In this document: one piece after another, positions 41,575 through 49,510 of the stretch
Numbering within the stretch: position 1 is the first letter of the stretch
Layout: each line of letters starts with the position of its first letter
Source of the DNA: Ignavibacterium sp.
GTDB lineage: Bacteria > Bacteroidota > Ignavibacteria > Ignavibacteriales > Ignavibacteriaceae
Assembly: GCF_025998815.1 (NCBI RefSeq)
Contig: NZ_AP026678.1
Location: 2,666,001-2,730,000, forward strand
Direction of reading: 5' to 3'
DNA length: 64,000 nt
Position numbers and translations under genes: made by a program
Notes under the pieces: model-generated
What the model was told of the DNA's origin: nothing
Databases searched by the model: none
Seen by the model: only the letters and a program-made list of their open reading frames with translations

Positions 41575-42947
41575 TCCCCGAATTTTTTAATTCCATACTT
41601 CTGCATTTTATATCTCAGATTTCTCTCTGTAATTCCGAGCATTCTACCTGCAAGCGATTGATTTCCGTTTGCTCTCATCAGAGCATCATAAATTAATTTT
41701 TTCTCAAGTGCCTCAACCTGTTCGTTAAGTGTTTTGTTCTCATCAAGAATCGGATCAGTTTCGGTTTTAAATCCTTTAACATTTGAGGGAAGATCATTAA
41801 CTGTGATAATGTTTTGTCGAGAAAGCACAACAGCGCGCTCTATAATGTTTTCAAGTTCTCGCACATTGCCCGGATAATTGTACTTCATCAGATAATCTAC
41901 TGCTTCTTTTGAAATTTCAATTTTGGGTTTGCCATTTTCTTCAGCATACTTTTTAATGAAATGCTCAATCAATGGCATCACATCTTCTTTTCTTTCTCTT
42001 AACGGAGGGATATGAATTGAAATCACATTTAATCTGTAAAATAAATCTTCTCTGAAAGTTCCATCTTCAATTTTCTGCTCCAGATTCTGATGTGTTGCTG
42101 CAATTACTCTAACATCAATTTCAATACTTTCATTTGAGCCAAGCCGTTCAATCTTATGTTCCTGTAAAACGCGAAGTAACTTTACCTGAAGGTTCATTGG
42201 TATGTCACCAATCTCATCAAGAAAAATAGTTCCTTTATTTGCCAATTCGAATCTTCCGATTCGGGCTTTATCTGCTCCTGTGAATGCACCTTTTTCGTGA
42301 CCAAATAATTCACTTTCCAACAAAGTTTCCGGTAGAGCAGGAACATTAACCGCAACAAATGGTTTGTCTTTTCTTGAACTAATATAATGAATTGATTTCG
42401 CGAGCACTTCTTTGCCGCTTCCGCTTTCTCCTGTAATTAAAACTGTAGCTTTGCTTTCAGCAGCACGTGCAGCTACGCTTAACACTTCCTGCATCTTTGG
42501 TGAAGAAGAAATAAAAGAATCAATCTTAAATTTTTCCTGAAGCTGTTGTTTGAGAAAAGAGACTTCGGATTTAAGATTTTTATTTTCAATTATCTTTTCG
42601 ATTAGCAATTCAAGTTCGTCAAGGTCAACAGGTTTAGAGAGATAATCATAAGCACCAAGCCGCATTGCTTTAACTGCATTTTCAATTGTGCCATAAGCAG
42701 TCATCAAAACAAAACTGATTTCAGGATTAATTCTTTTGGCTTCTTCAAGAACTTCAATTCCGGTTTTATCCGGCATTTTATAATCTGATAAAATTATATC
42801 AATCTGTTCTTTATCTATAAAAGCAAGACCTTCATTTCCTGATGAAGCTGTAAATGTTCTGAAGCCCCTCTTGTCAAGAAATCCCTTAAGAATTTCTCTT
42901 TGAGCTGCTTCATCATCTATGATTAGAATCGAATATTCTTTGTTCAT
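41571..42947 (-). CDS. Sigma-54-dependent NtrC-family response regulator
   Basis: A 458-residue enhancer-binding protein. Receiver 1-120 with Asp11, Asp12 and phosphoacceptor Asp55, Lys in Leu-Ser-Lys-Pro near 105. AAA+ domain about 140-370: Walker A Gly-Glu-Ser-Gly-Ser-Gly-Lys-Glu, the sigma-54 contact loop Gly-Ala-Phe-Thr-Gly-Ala near 217, Walker B Thr-Ile-Phe-Leu-Asp-Glu-Ile-Gly-Asp. C-terminal Fis-type helix-turn-helix about 415-452 ([17 protein letters not shown]). Its start overlaps the stop of the kinase gene by 4 bases, so they form one two-component system. Likely targets are the sigma-54-type promoters at 40039 and 45115, which flank the pair. Confidence 0.94.
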   Translation of the reverse strand: MNKEYSILIIDDEAAQREILKGFLDKRGFRTFTASSGNEGLAFIDKEQIDIILSDYKMPDKTGIEVLEEAKRINPEISFVLMTAYGTIENAVKAMRLGAYDYLSKPVDLDELELLIEKIIENKNLKSEVSFLKQQLQEKFKIDSFISSSPKMQEVLSVAARAAESKATVLITGESGSGKEVLAKSIHYISSRKDKPFVAVNVPALPETLLESELFGHEKGAFTGADKARIGRFELANKGTIFLDEIGDIPMNLQVKLLRVLQEHKIERLGSNESIEIDVRVIAATHQNLEQKIEDGTFREDLFYRLNVISIHIPPLRERKEDVMPLIEHFIKKYAEENGKPKIEISKEAVDYLMKYNYPGNVRELENIIERAVVLSRQNIITVNDLPSNVKGFKTETDPILDENKTLNEQVEALEKKLIYDALMRANGNQSLAGRMLGITERNLRYKMQKYGIKKFGD

Positions 42948-44959
42948 ATTGGCAAACTAATTTTAAATGTTGTTCCATGGTTTATTTTACTGCTGATTGA
43001 AATTGTTCCGTTATGCTGATTAATAATTTTTTGTGCAATGCTTAATCCAAGTCCGTTACCATCTTTTTTAGTTGTAAAGTACAAATCAAAAATCTTTTTC
43101 TGAAGCTCCGGCGTAATTCCAATTCCATTATCAGATATTTCAATTATAAAGTGATTTCCGGATAGATAATATTTTAAAAGCACTTTGCCTTTTTCATTCA
43201 CTGCATCAAATGCATTTTGAATTATGTTCATCAAAGATTGCTTAATTAAATCTGCATCAAATCTTACAATCAGATTATCATCGCCTTGTTTGATGAACTT
43301 AATATTTTTTTGATTCGCTTGCGGAATGAAAAGTTGATAAATCTCCTCAAAGAATCCGGAACAATTTATTTGTGAAATTTTTAATTCAAGTGGTTTAGCA
43401 TAGTTAAGGAACTGAGTAATGATTTTATTTATTCTGTTAACTTCATTTCTCAAAAGCTCTGTAATCTTTTTATACTCATCCTGATTTTCAGTTGGTGTAA
43501 ATTCTTTATTAAGTCTTTGAGCAATCATTCCAATTGCATTAATCGGATTTCTGATTTCGTGTGCAACTCCGGAAGCTAATTCACCCATTGCAGAAAGTTT
43601 TTCATTTCTTCTGGCTTCTTCCTCAAGAAGTTTTATATCAGTGATGTCTCTGATTACCGCAATAAATTTTGATTCATTCTGATTTTCTTCCAATTCAGAT
43701 AAACTGCAGAATAGAGTCTTATTTTCATTGTTGAGTGATATATCCAGTTCAAAACTTTTACTATCGTGTGCAGATAATTTTTTAAGAAAAGTTTCTTCAA
43801 TCAAATTGTTTAACTCAGATAATTTTCTGTTCAGGTAATCGGATGATTTGATGTTAAAAAGTTTTTCTGCTGATAAATTAATAAATGATATTATTCCTTT
43901 CTTATCAAATACAATCACTGCTTCGGTCATATTTTCCAGAACCGAAGATGCAAAGGTTTTAAATCTTTGATATTCATCTGAAATACTTTTCAGATTCTGG
44001 TTTGTGAAAATCATGCTTAATACTATGATTGATATCGCTGCAAGTATCAGTGAGATAATTATCAGTCTTCTCAGCATCCTGCTTTCAACTTTTCTGATAT
44101 CTTCAAGCGATAAACCAACACGATATATTCCCACCAAATCACCGTTAAGCATAAATCTTCTTGAAACTTCATACAATTCATTATCATTCAATTTAATAAC
44201 CCTGCTGAAAACGGAATCTGATTTAATTACATTCTGTAAAAATTCTGATTCAGAGATTGATTCGACGCTATCAATTTTTTCTGTTGCGGCTAAAATTCCC
44301 AATGAGTCTTGAAGAATTATGTATTCAATTCCGTGATGATTTGAAATTCCCTGCAGAATTACCCCAATACCAATTCTTCTTCTGAACTCAAGAAAATCTT
44401 TTGCATCCATATTCACTACTATTGCGCCTTTATTATTGACTCTGGCAACAGCAACAGCATAGCGTTCTTCGTCACTGAATTCGGCTTTCTTTAATCCAAT
44501 TATTAATTCTTCTGTTTCTCCTTTAAGAATTGGCGCCAACTCTTCGTATCTGTTTATGTTTTCTTCACCGTGAATGTGTCCTGGTTCAGGAACTCTGTTA
44601 GACAAAACCCGATTACCAATTTTATCGAACACATTCACTCTGTAAAGATTATTTTTCCCGGCAATTTTTATCAACTCATCTTTGTTAAGAGCATTCAGAC
44701 TATCAAGCTTTCTGATTAATCTTGCATTATCAAGTAATCTTTCTGTAACAATATCTTCTATTTCGAATCCTGAATTAAGAGTGTTTTCACTGCTGATAAT
44801 AATTGATTGCAAAAGTGAGCTTGAATGTTCGTAAAGTAGCTGAAAGATTTCTTTCTTGCTTTGATTAAGTTCTACATATGAGGAGATAATCATAACCAAA
44901 GCAATGATTGAAGAAATTGAAATGATAGCTTTCGGTGGTAGTTTTATCTGAAATTTCAT
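42944..44959 (-). CDS. Membrane sensor histidine kinase partnering the NtrC-type regulator
   Basis: A 671-residue kinase from ATG 44959 (an earlier TTG at 44965 is less likely). Membrane helix about 11-30; extracytoplasmic sensor about 31-290, without clear family but with His-rich Gly-His-Ile-His-Gly-Glu-Glu-Asn near 129; second helix about 297-318; PAS domain about 335-445; HisKA with Val-Ala-His-Glu-Ile-Arg-Asn-Pro-Ile-Asn-Ala; ATP-binding domain with Asn-Ala-Phe-Asp-Ala, Asp-Asn-Gly-Ile-Gly-Ile and Gly-Asn-Gly-Leu-Gly-Leu. The layout matches ZraS/AtoS-type kinases that drive NtrC-type regulators. The stimulus is unknown; an envelope or metal signal is suggested only by analogy with ZraSR. 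Confidence 0.9.
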   Translation of the reverse strand: MKFQIKLPPKAIISISSIIALVMIISSYVELNQSKKEIFQLLYEHSSSLLQSIIISSENTLNSGFEIEDIVTERLLDNARLIRKLDSLNALNKDELIKIAGKNNLYRVNVFDKIGNRVLSNRVPEPGHIHGEENINRYEELAPILKGETEELIIGLKKAEFSDEERYAVAVARVNNKGAIVVNMDAKDFLEFRRRIGIGVILQGISNHHGIEYIILQDSLGILAATEKIDSVESISESEFLQNVIKSDSVFSRVIKLNDNELYEVSRRFMLNGDLVGIYRVGLSLEDIRKVESRMLRRLIIISLILAAISIIVLSMIFTNQNLKSISDEYQRFKTFASSVLENMTEAVIVFDKKGIISFINLSAEKLFNIKSSDYLNRKLSELNNLIEETFLKKLSAHDSKSFELDISLNNENKTLFCSLSELEENQNESKFIAVIRDITDIKLLEEEARRNEKLSAMGELASGVAHEIRNPINAIGMIAQRLNKEFTPTENQDEYKKITELLRNEVNRINKIITQFLNYAKPLELKISQINCSGFFEEIYQLFIPQANQKNIKFIKQGDDNLIVRFDADLIKQSLMNIIQNAFDAVNEKGKVLLKYYLSGNHFIIEISDNGIGITPELQKKIFDLYFTTKKDGNGLGLSIAQKIINQHNGTISISSKINHGTTFKISLPI

Positions 44960-45027
44960 ATACAAACTTAATTTATAATTTTATGCTAATAAAGAATTAT
45001 AAAAGTTTACATCAATCAGATTTTATT

Positions 45028-45070
45028 TTCGACAAACAAGTCGTTTAAACTCGCCCACATCGTCGAACTT
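45028..45070 (+). promoter_or_regulatory. Candidate activator-binding sites upstream of secreted gene 45181
   Basis: TTCGACAAACAAGTCG and CGTCGAAC occur 45-85 bases before the promoter at 45115. TTCGAC and GTCGAA are inverted relative to each other, giving a dyad character. Counterpart of the sites at 39955-39992. The region also lies upstream of the divergent kinase-regulator operon, so autoregulation is possible. Confidence 0.5.
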
Positions 45071-45114
45071 AATTGTAAGCCCTGTTTATAGTATTAAAAA
45101 ACGCATCTTTTATT

Positions 45115-45131
45115 CGGCACATCCTTTGGCT
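45115..45131 (+). promoter_or_regulatory. Sigma-54-type promoter of secreted gene 45181
   Basis: CGGCAC-ATCCT-TTGGC keeps the invariant GG at -24 and the correct spacing; the -12 box carries TTGG, exactly as in the promoter at 40039. Predicted transcription start is near 45141, leaving a 40-base leader with AAAGGAG before the ATG. Confidence 0.55.
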
Positions 45132-45180
45132 AACTGTATCCGAAACAATAATTCATTAACAAAATAAAAGGAGTAGTAAA

Positions 45181-45792
45181 ATGAAAACAAAAAATCTTTT
45201 AAGCACTTTTGCAATAGCAGTGCTTGCAGTTGTTTTTTCTGTTTCAAATCTTTTTTCACAGGATAACCAGGTAAAAAATCAGAACCAGGTTAAATCAACT
45301 GTGAAGAACGAAATTAAAACCCAAACCCAAACTCAGTCCCAGTTCAAAGAACACGGTAACAAATTCGTTGACGCTAACGGTGATGGTTATAATGATAATG
45401 CACCGGATGCAGATAGTGATGGAATTCCAAACGGAAGAGATGAAGATTATACTGGCTCAAAATTCCGCAAAGGAAATAACAACTCAAAAGGATTTGTTGA
45501 TCTTAATGGTGATGGAATTAACGATCGTGCTATTGATTCTGACGGCGATGGAATTCCAAACGGAAAAGATCCTGACTTTGTAAGACCACAGGATGGAACT
45601 GGACAGAAATTTATGAACGGAAAAAATTATCAGAACAAATTTGGCGGAAACAGTTTTGGTTCTGGTGATGGTACAGGTAATAATGGAGTTGGTCCAAAGG
45701 ATGGTACTGGATATGGCTCAGGTAGTGGTACAGGTACAGGCAATTGTGATGGAACCGGACCAAAGGGTTATACAAGAGGTGGAAGAAGATAA
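45181..45792 (+). CDS. Secreted protein with thrombospondin-3-like calcium repeats and Gly-rich tail
   Basis: A 203-residue exported protein. Signal peptide about 1-29 (ending Leu-Phe-Ser-Gln). Residues 30-58 are a Gln/Asn/Lys/Thr-rich segment. About 62-140 hold two rounds of Asp-x-Asn-Gly-Asp-Gly-x-x-Asp followed by Asp-Ser-Asp-Gly-Ile-Pro-Asn-Gly, the thrombospondin type-3 calcium pattern. The last 60 residues are Gly-Thr/Gly-Ser repeats with one Cys (Gly-Asn-Cys-Asp-Gly-Thr-Gly-Pro). It shares layout, promoter type and activator sites with the smaller protein at 40079. A hairpin terminator follows, then a ferritin-like lipoprotein gene. Probably a surface or matrix protein under two-component control; function unknown. 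Confidence 0.72.
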   Translation: MKTKNLLSTFAIAVLAVVFSVSNLFSQDNQVKNQNQVKSTVKNEIKTQTQTQSQFKEHGNKFVDANGDGYNDNAPDADSDGIPNGRDEDYTGSKFRKGNNNSKGFVDLNGDGINDRAIDSDGDGIPNGKDPDFVRPQDGTGQKFMNGKNYQNKFGGNSFGSGDGTGNNGVGPKDGTGYGSGSGTGTGNCDGTGPKGYTRGGRR

Positions 45793-45809
45793 TAAACAAA
45801 CAAAGGTTT

Positions 45810-45836
45810 GGGACAGTCAGTTTGGCTGTCCCATTC
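45810..45836 (+). terminator. Probable hairpin terminator after gene 45181
   Basis: GGGACAG / CTGTCCC arms (45810-45816, 45826-45832) with a 9-base loop and a weak T-rich tail (ATTCTAATT). Partial termination would let some transcript reach the DUF2202 gene 36 bases further on. Confidence 0.6.
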
Positions 45837-45871
45837 TAATTAAATAATCAAAAAATATAGGAGATATAAAA

Positions 45872-46495
45872 ATGAAAACTTTCAAATCACTTTTGGCAAT
45901 TCTGATTTCTGTTTCTTTCTTGTTCTTCTTCGGTTGCAATACCGAAAGCAGTATCACATCACCTGAAACATCAGGAACAATTTCAAAAGCAAACTTAACC
46001 GAGGGACTTCAACCGGAATTAGTAGTTTTTGATTTATCGCCGGAAGAAAGAGATGGATTAATTCATATGCGTCTTGAAGAGAAACTTGCAAGAGATGTTT
46101 ATACAACTTTGGGAAATACCTGGAACTACAAGGTATTTATGAACATTAAGGTATCAGAACAAGCACATATGGAAGCAGTAAAAAGATTGCTTGTTAAATA
46201 TGGTGTTGAGGATCCAATTACAAATGATGAAGTTGGAGTATTCTCCGATCCACAATTTCAGGCACTCTATGATCAGTATGTTACACAGGGAAATGTTAGT
46301 GCTTATGAGGCATTTATGGTTGGTAAGACAATCGAGGAACTTGATATAACTGATCTTGAGAATCAATTAAATAATGTTGTTGATAATCCGGATATAATTC
46401 GTGTTTATCAGAATTTAAAATCAGCTTCGGAAAGTCATCTTGCTGCTTTTAATAAATGTTTAACGGGAATACCTCAGATTAAAGTTGCTAACTAA
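45872..46495 (+). CDS. DUF2202 ferritin-like lipoprotein
   Basis: A 207-residue predicted lipoprotein: signal with Phe-Phe-Gly-Cys22, then a linker, then a DUF2202 domain (about 50-200), a ferritin-like four-helix bundle. Metal-ligand-type residues are visible: Met-Arg-Leu-Glu-Glu-Lys-Leu-Ala-Arg-Asp-Val-Tyr, Ser-Glu-Gln-Ala-His-Met-Glu-Ala-Val, and Ser-Glu-Ser-His-Leu-Ala-Ala-Phe near the end, which fit Glu and Glu-x-x-His diiron positions. Biochemical role is not established. It lies downstream of the calcium-repeat gene behind a weak terminator and may share its sigma-54 control; a strong terminator follows it. Confidence 0.85.
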   Translation: MKTFKSLLAILISVSFLFFFGCNTESSITSPETSGTISKANLTEGLQPELVVFDLSPEERDGLIHMRLEEKLARDVYTTLGNTWNYKVFMNIKVSEQAHMEAVKRLLVKYGVEDPITNDEVGVFSDPQFQALYDQYVTQGNVSAYEAFMVGKTIEELDITDLENQLNNVVDNPDIIRVYQNLKSASESHLAAFNKCLTGIPQIKVAN

Positions 46496-46519
46496 TCAAT
46501 CACGAAATTAATTTTATTC

Positions 46520-46562
46520 GGGAAAGTCGACATAATTAGTCGGCTTTCCGTTTTTTATTTTT
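46520..46562 (+). terminator. Rho-independent terminator after the DUF2202 gene
   Basis: GGAAAGTCGAC / GTCGGCTTTCC stem with an AT-rich loop followed by GTTTTTTATTTTTT. It cleanly ends the 45181-46495 transcription unit. Confidence 0.85.
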
Positions 46563-46720
46563 TAAGAAAAGATTTTTAAAAAAATATTTTTTAGTTTTGA
46601 ATTGGTCAGGGGAATTAATATGCATCGGATTATGAAAAATGTCATCAATAGAACTTTCATCGATAAAAAAAATCTTTTCAATTTATTTTCTCAATAATTT
46701 TCTATTATAAGAGGTGGGTT

Positions 46721-48070
46721 ATGAGACAAATACTTCTTCTTTCTTTGTTGCTTGCCTTTTCTGTGATAAGTATTTATCCGCAGAAAGCCGGAAACGAATT
46801 ACTTGGTGCATTTAAGTACGATGACTTTAAAACACCGGAGTATTGTGGTGCAGCTTGCCATGCAGATTTTTATCAGCAGTGGAAACAAGCTATGATGTCA
46901 CAGGCATTTACGCATCATTGGGATGAAATTGAATACTTTGAGCTTGCTGTTCCGCATGCTGAAAAGGATCCGGTCGTTGCAGAAGTAAAAGCAGGCTGCA
47001 ATGGTTGTCATTCACCATTGGCTTTTGCTGCAGGTGATGTTCCACCCAAAAGACCTGAATTTAAAACAAGAGCAAATGAAGGTGTCTCCTGCGATGTTTG
47101 TCATTCAATTTCAGGATTTAAAGGCGATGTACCCTACAACTTCAATTACATTTTAAATCCCGGAAATACTAAATATGGAACAAGAGGAACCGGTGAATCA
47201 CCAGAGCATCAGATTCAGAAAAATGATTTTCTATCAACAGCTGAATTCTGCGGAACATGCCATAACGAAAAAAGTCCTTATGGTGTTTGGGTAAAATCAA
47301 CACATCTTGAATGGAAAGAAGGACCGTATTCAAAACAAGGAGTTCAGTGTCAAACCTGTCATATGCCACCTGCAGAAGGTTACACAGCTGCGATGGGAAA
47401 TAAATATCCTGATGCTAAGCAACATCTCTTTCACGGTGCACATGACCCGGGAAAAGTTCAGGGTACAATTGAACTGAGAATTCATCCTGACCTGAATGAG
47501 GCAGAACCCGGTGAAGCTGTTAAATTCACAGTTGCACTTTTCAATGCAAAGACCGGACATAAATTTCCTTCAGGTTCTGTTGAAGACAGAATTGTTTGGA
47601 TGCATGTTGAAGCAGTTGACGCTGCCGGAAAAGTTTATCATCTGAAAGTTGATAAGAAAGGTTTTCCGGGAGAAGAATATACAATTGCTTCTGATGATCT
47701 TGCGTATCAGGATATGAGTATCGCAAAGAATGATCCTAACTTTAAAGGAGTCAGAAGAGATGGAGATGTTCCCGTAGGCGATCGGATTTTCAGAATGGCT
47801 TACTTTGATCCGCAGGGAAGAATGACCATTCAGCAATGGAACACAAAGTCGTTGGGAACTGATTACAGAATTGGTCCACGTGAGACAAAGCTTGAAACAT
47901 TAACATTCAACTTGCCGAATAATGTTGCACCCGGAAAAATGAAAGTAACAGCAACACTTTATTATCAACGGCTTGTTCCTTCGGTCGCTAGATTTCTTAA
48001 TGTTCCGGCTGATGAATACGAGACCATAAAAGTAAATGAACATACAACTTATGTTACGGTGTTGCAGTAA
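46721..48070 (+). CDS. Exported pentaheme c-type cytochrome
   Basis: A 449-residue exported protein (signal 1-21). Four standard Cys-x-x-Cys-His heme sites: 93-97, 124-128, 177-181 and 210-214. A fifth site at 42-47 reads Cys-Gly-Ala-Ala-Cys-His, with three residues between the Cys instead of two. All hemes lie in the first half, with the surrounding pattern (His-Ala-Asp-Phe-Tyr-Gln-Gln-Trp-Lys; Glu-Gly-Val-Ser-Cys-Asp-Val-Cys-His) of the cytochrome c554 / hydroxylamine-oxidoreductase-like superfamily. The second half (about 245-445) is beta-rich with no cofactor motif. Periplasmic or surface electron transfer is likely; physiological partner unknown. No cytochrome-maturation genes lie nearby. 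Confidence 0.85.
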   Translation: MRQILLLSLLLAFSVISIYPQKAGNELLGAFKYDDFKTPEYCGAACHADFYQQWKQAMMSQAFTHHWDEIEYFELAVPHAEKDPVVAEVKAGCNGCHSPLAFAAGDVPPKRPEFKTRANEGVSCDVCHSISGFKGDVPYNFNYILNPGNTKYGTRGTGESPEHQIQKNDFLSTAEFCGTCHNEKSPYGVWVKSTHLEWKEGPYSKQGVQCQTCHMPPAEGYTAAMGNKYPDAKQHLFHGAHDPGKVQGTIELRIHPDLNEAEPGEAVKFTVALFNAKTGHKFPSGSVEDRIVWMHVEAVDAAGKVYHLKVDKKGFPGEEYTIASDDLAYQDMSIAKNDPNFKGVRRDGDVPVGDRIFRMAYFDPQGRMTIQQWNTKSLGTDYRIGPRETKLETLTFNLPNNVAPGKMKVTATLYYQRLVPSVARFLNVPADEYETIKVNEHTTYVTVLQ

Positions 48071-48114
48071 TTTTTCTGTAAGCCGTTTTAACTACTGAAA
48101 GAATTAATGTTGTT

Positions 48115-48141
48115 GTCAGGTTGAGACTGTCGAAACCTGAC
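48115..48141. repeat. Hairpin between the two cytochrome genes
   Basis: GTCAGGTT / AACCTGAC arms with an 11-base loop, 45 bases after the pentaheme gene. No T-run follows, so read-through into the next gene is possible. The loop includes GAGACTGTC, also seen near 8690. Confidence 0.55.
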
Positions 48142-48225
48142 ATATGTTTAACAAAGTCACACTTGGGCATGTCTGATTGCTGTCAGGCAGTCGTAAGGTG
48201 ACATCTTAAAAAAAAGAGGAATGAA

Positions 48226-49392
48226 ATGAAGAAAATTTTATCACTTTCGGGTTTGATTTTAATCGTAATTGTTTTCTTTGCAAGCGAAGTTCTTGCTATT
48301 CCAGCTTTTGCAAGGAAATACAATATGACTTGCAAAACTTGTCATTCTCCATTCCCAAAATTGAAACCTTATGCAGAAGAATTTGCTGCAAATGGTTTCG
48401 TTCTTAAAGATCAGGATGCACCGCGATATTTTCTTGATACAGGTGATCCTGAGTTATCTCTTATTCGTGATGTTCCATTAGCTTTCAGATTGGAAGGTTA
48501 TGTTACATACAATCAAAGCAATCTTGAGAAATCTGATTTCAATGCACCGCTGCTATTTAAAATCCTCTCTGGTGGTGCAATCACGAAAGATGTTGCTTAT
48601 TATGTTTACTATATTCTTGAGAATGGTGAACCAGGAAAAATTGAAGATGCCTGGTTAATGTTCAATGATTTATTCGGAAGCAAACTTGATTTTACAATCG
48701 GACAATTTCAGGTTTCTGATCCGGTATTCAAAAGAGAACTTCGATTAACAAGAGATGATTATTATATCTACAAAGTAAGACCTGGTTTATCTAATGTTGA
48801 TTTGACTTATGACAGAGGAATTATGCTAAACTACGGGTTTGAATCCGGAACTGATTTAACAATTGAAGTTGTGAATGGAAATGGAATCGGAGAGGGTGTT
48901 TCAAATGTTTTTGATGATGATAAGTATAAAAACTTTTTTGGAAGAATATCACAGGATGCCGGTGAACACTTAAGACTTGGAGCACTTGGATATTATGGTA
49001 AAGAAGAAAAAACTATTTCGGATATTACTTATACAAATCAACTTTGGATGGTTGGAGGCGATGCGACTATTTCCTTCGATCCTTTAGAATTGAATTTGCA
49101 ATACATTGAAAGAAATGATGATAATGCATTGTTTGTGGATAATAAATCTGATGCAAAAACCCGTGGTGCTTTTGGCGAGCTTATTTACAGGCCAGAAGGA
49201 GATGCAAGTAAATGGTATGGCGTAGCAATTTTTAACTGGATTGAATCGGACTTCAGAGAGTTAAATCTCAAACAACTTGGTGTTCATTTCGGTTATGTAC
49301 TAAGAAGGAATATTAGATTGGTCGCTGAATATTCACACAACTTTACTGATAAATATGGCAAAATGAACCTTGGCTTTGTTTCGGCATTTTAA
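48226..49392 (+). CDS. Monoheme cytochrome fused to an outer-membrane-barrel-like domain
   Basis: A 388-residue exported protein. Signal peptide about 1-24; immediately after it, Cys36-Lys-Thr-Cys39-His40 forms a single c-type heme site inside Arg-Lys-Tyr-Asn-Met-Thr-Cys-Lys-Thr-Cys-His-Ser-Pro-Phe-Pro, with a following Ala-Glu-Glu-Phe-Ala-Ala-Asn-Gly-Phe. The remaining 320 residues alternate in amphipathic strands (Leu-Ala-Phe-Arg-Leu-Glu-Gly-Tyr-Val-Thr-Tyr; Val-Ala-Tyr-Tyr-Val-Tyr-Tyr-Ile-Leu) and end in Phe-Val-Ser-Ala-Phe, a beta-barrel ending. A heme at the periplasmic mouth of a barrel is an arrangement suited to electron transfer across the outer membrane. The family is widespread but uncharacterised. 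The pentaheme cytochrome upstream is an obvious candidate partner. Confidence 0.78.
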   Translation: MKKILSLSGLILIVIVFFASEVLAIPAFARKYNMTCKTCHSPFPKLKPYAEEFAANGFVLKDQDAPRYFLDTGDPELSLIRDVPLAFRLEGYVTYNQSNLEKSDFNAPLLFKILSGGAITKDVAYYVYYILENGEPGKIEDAWLMFNDLFGSKLDFTIGQFQVSDPVFKRELRLTRDDYYIYKVRPGLSNVDLTYDRGIMLNYGFESGTDLTIEVVNGNGIGEGVSNVFDDDKYKNFFGRISQDAGEHLRLGALGYYGKEEKTISDITYTNQLWMVGGDATISFDPLELNLQYIERNDDNALFVDNKSDAKTRGAFGELIYRPEGDASKWYGVAIFNWIESDFRELNLKQLGVHFGYVLRRNIRLVAEYSHNFTDKYGKMNLGFVSAF

Positions 49393-49412
49393 GTTTTGAT
49401 GATTGATAATGA

Positions 49413-49447
49413 AAGCAGACTCAATTAAACGGGTCTGCTTTTATTTT
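49413..49447 (+). terminator. Rho-independent terminator after the heme-barrel gene
   Basis: AAGCAGAC / GTCTGCTT stem with an AATTAAACG-type loop, then TTATTTTTT. Ends the cytochrome transcription unit. Confidence 0.85.
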
Positions 49448-49510
49448 TTAAATAATTGAGTGCTAATTTAGAATTGTCGAAGAGAAAAATTATTTAAGGA
49501 CAAATCTAAA

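Noticed and set aside
44004-44312. A 102-codon plus-strand frame inside the sensor kinase gene
   Set aside because: It is the antisense of a well-supported kinase region, with no ribosome site or family features.
48163-48185. A sigma-54 promoter before the heme-barrel gene (TTGGGCATGTCTGATTGC)
   Set aside because: Spacing between GG and GC is 11 or 12 bases instead of 10, and no upstream activator sites are seen.
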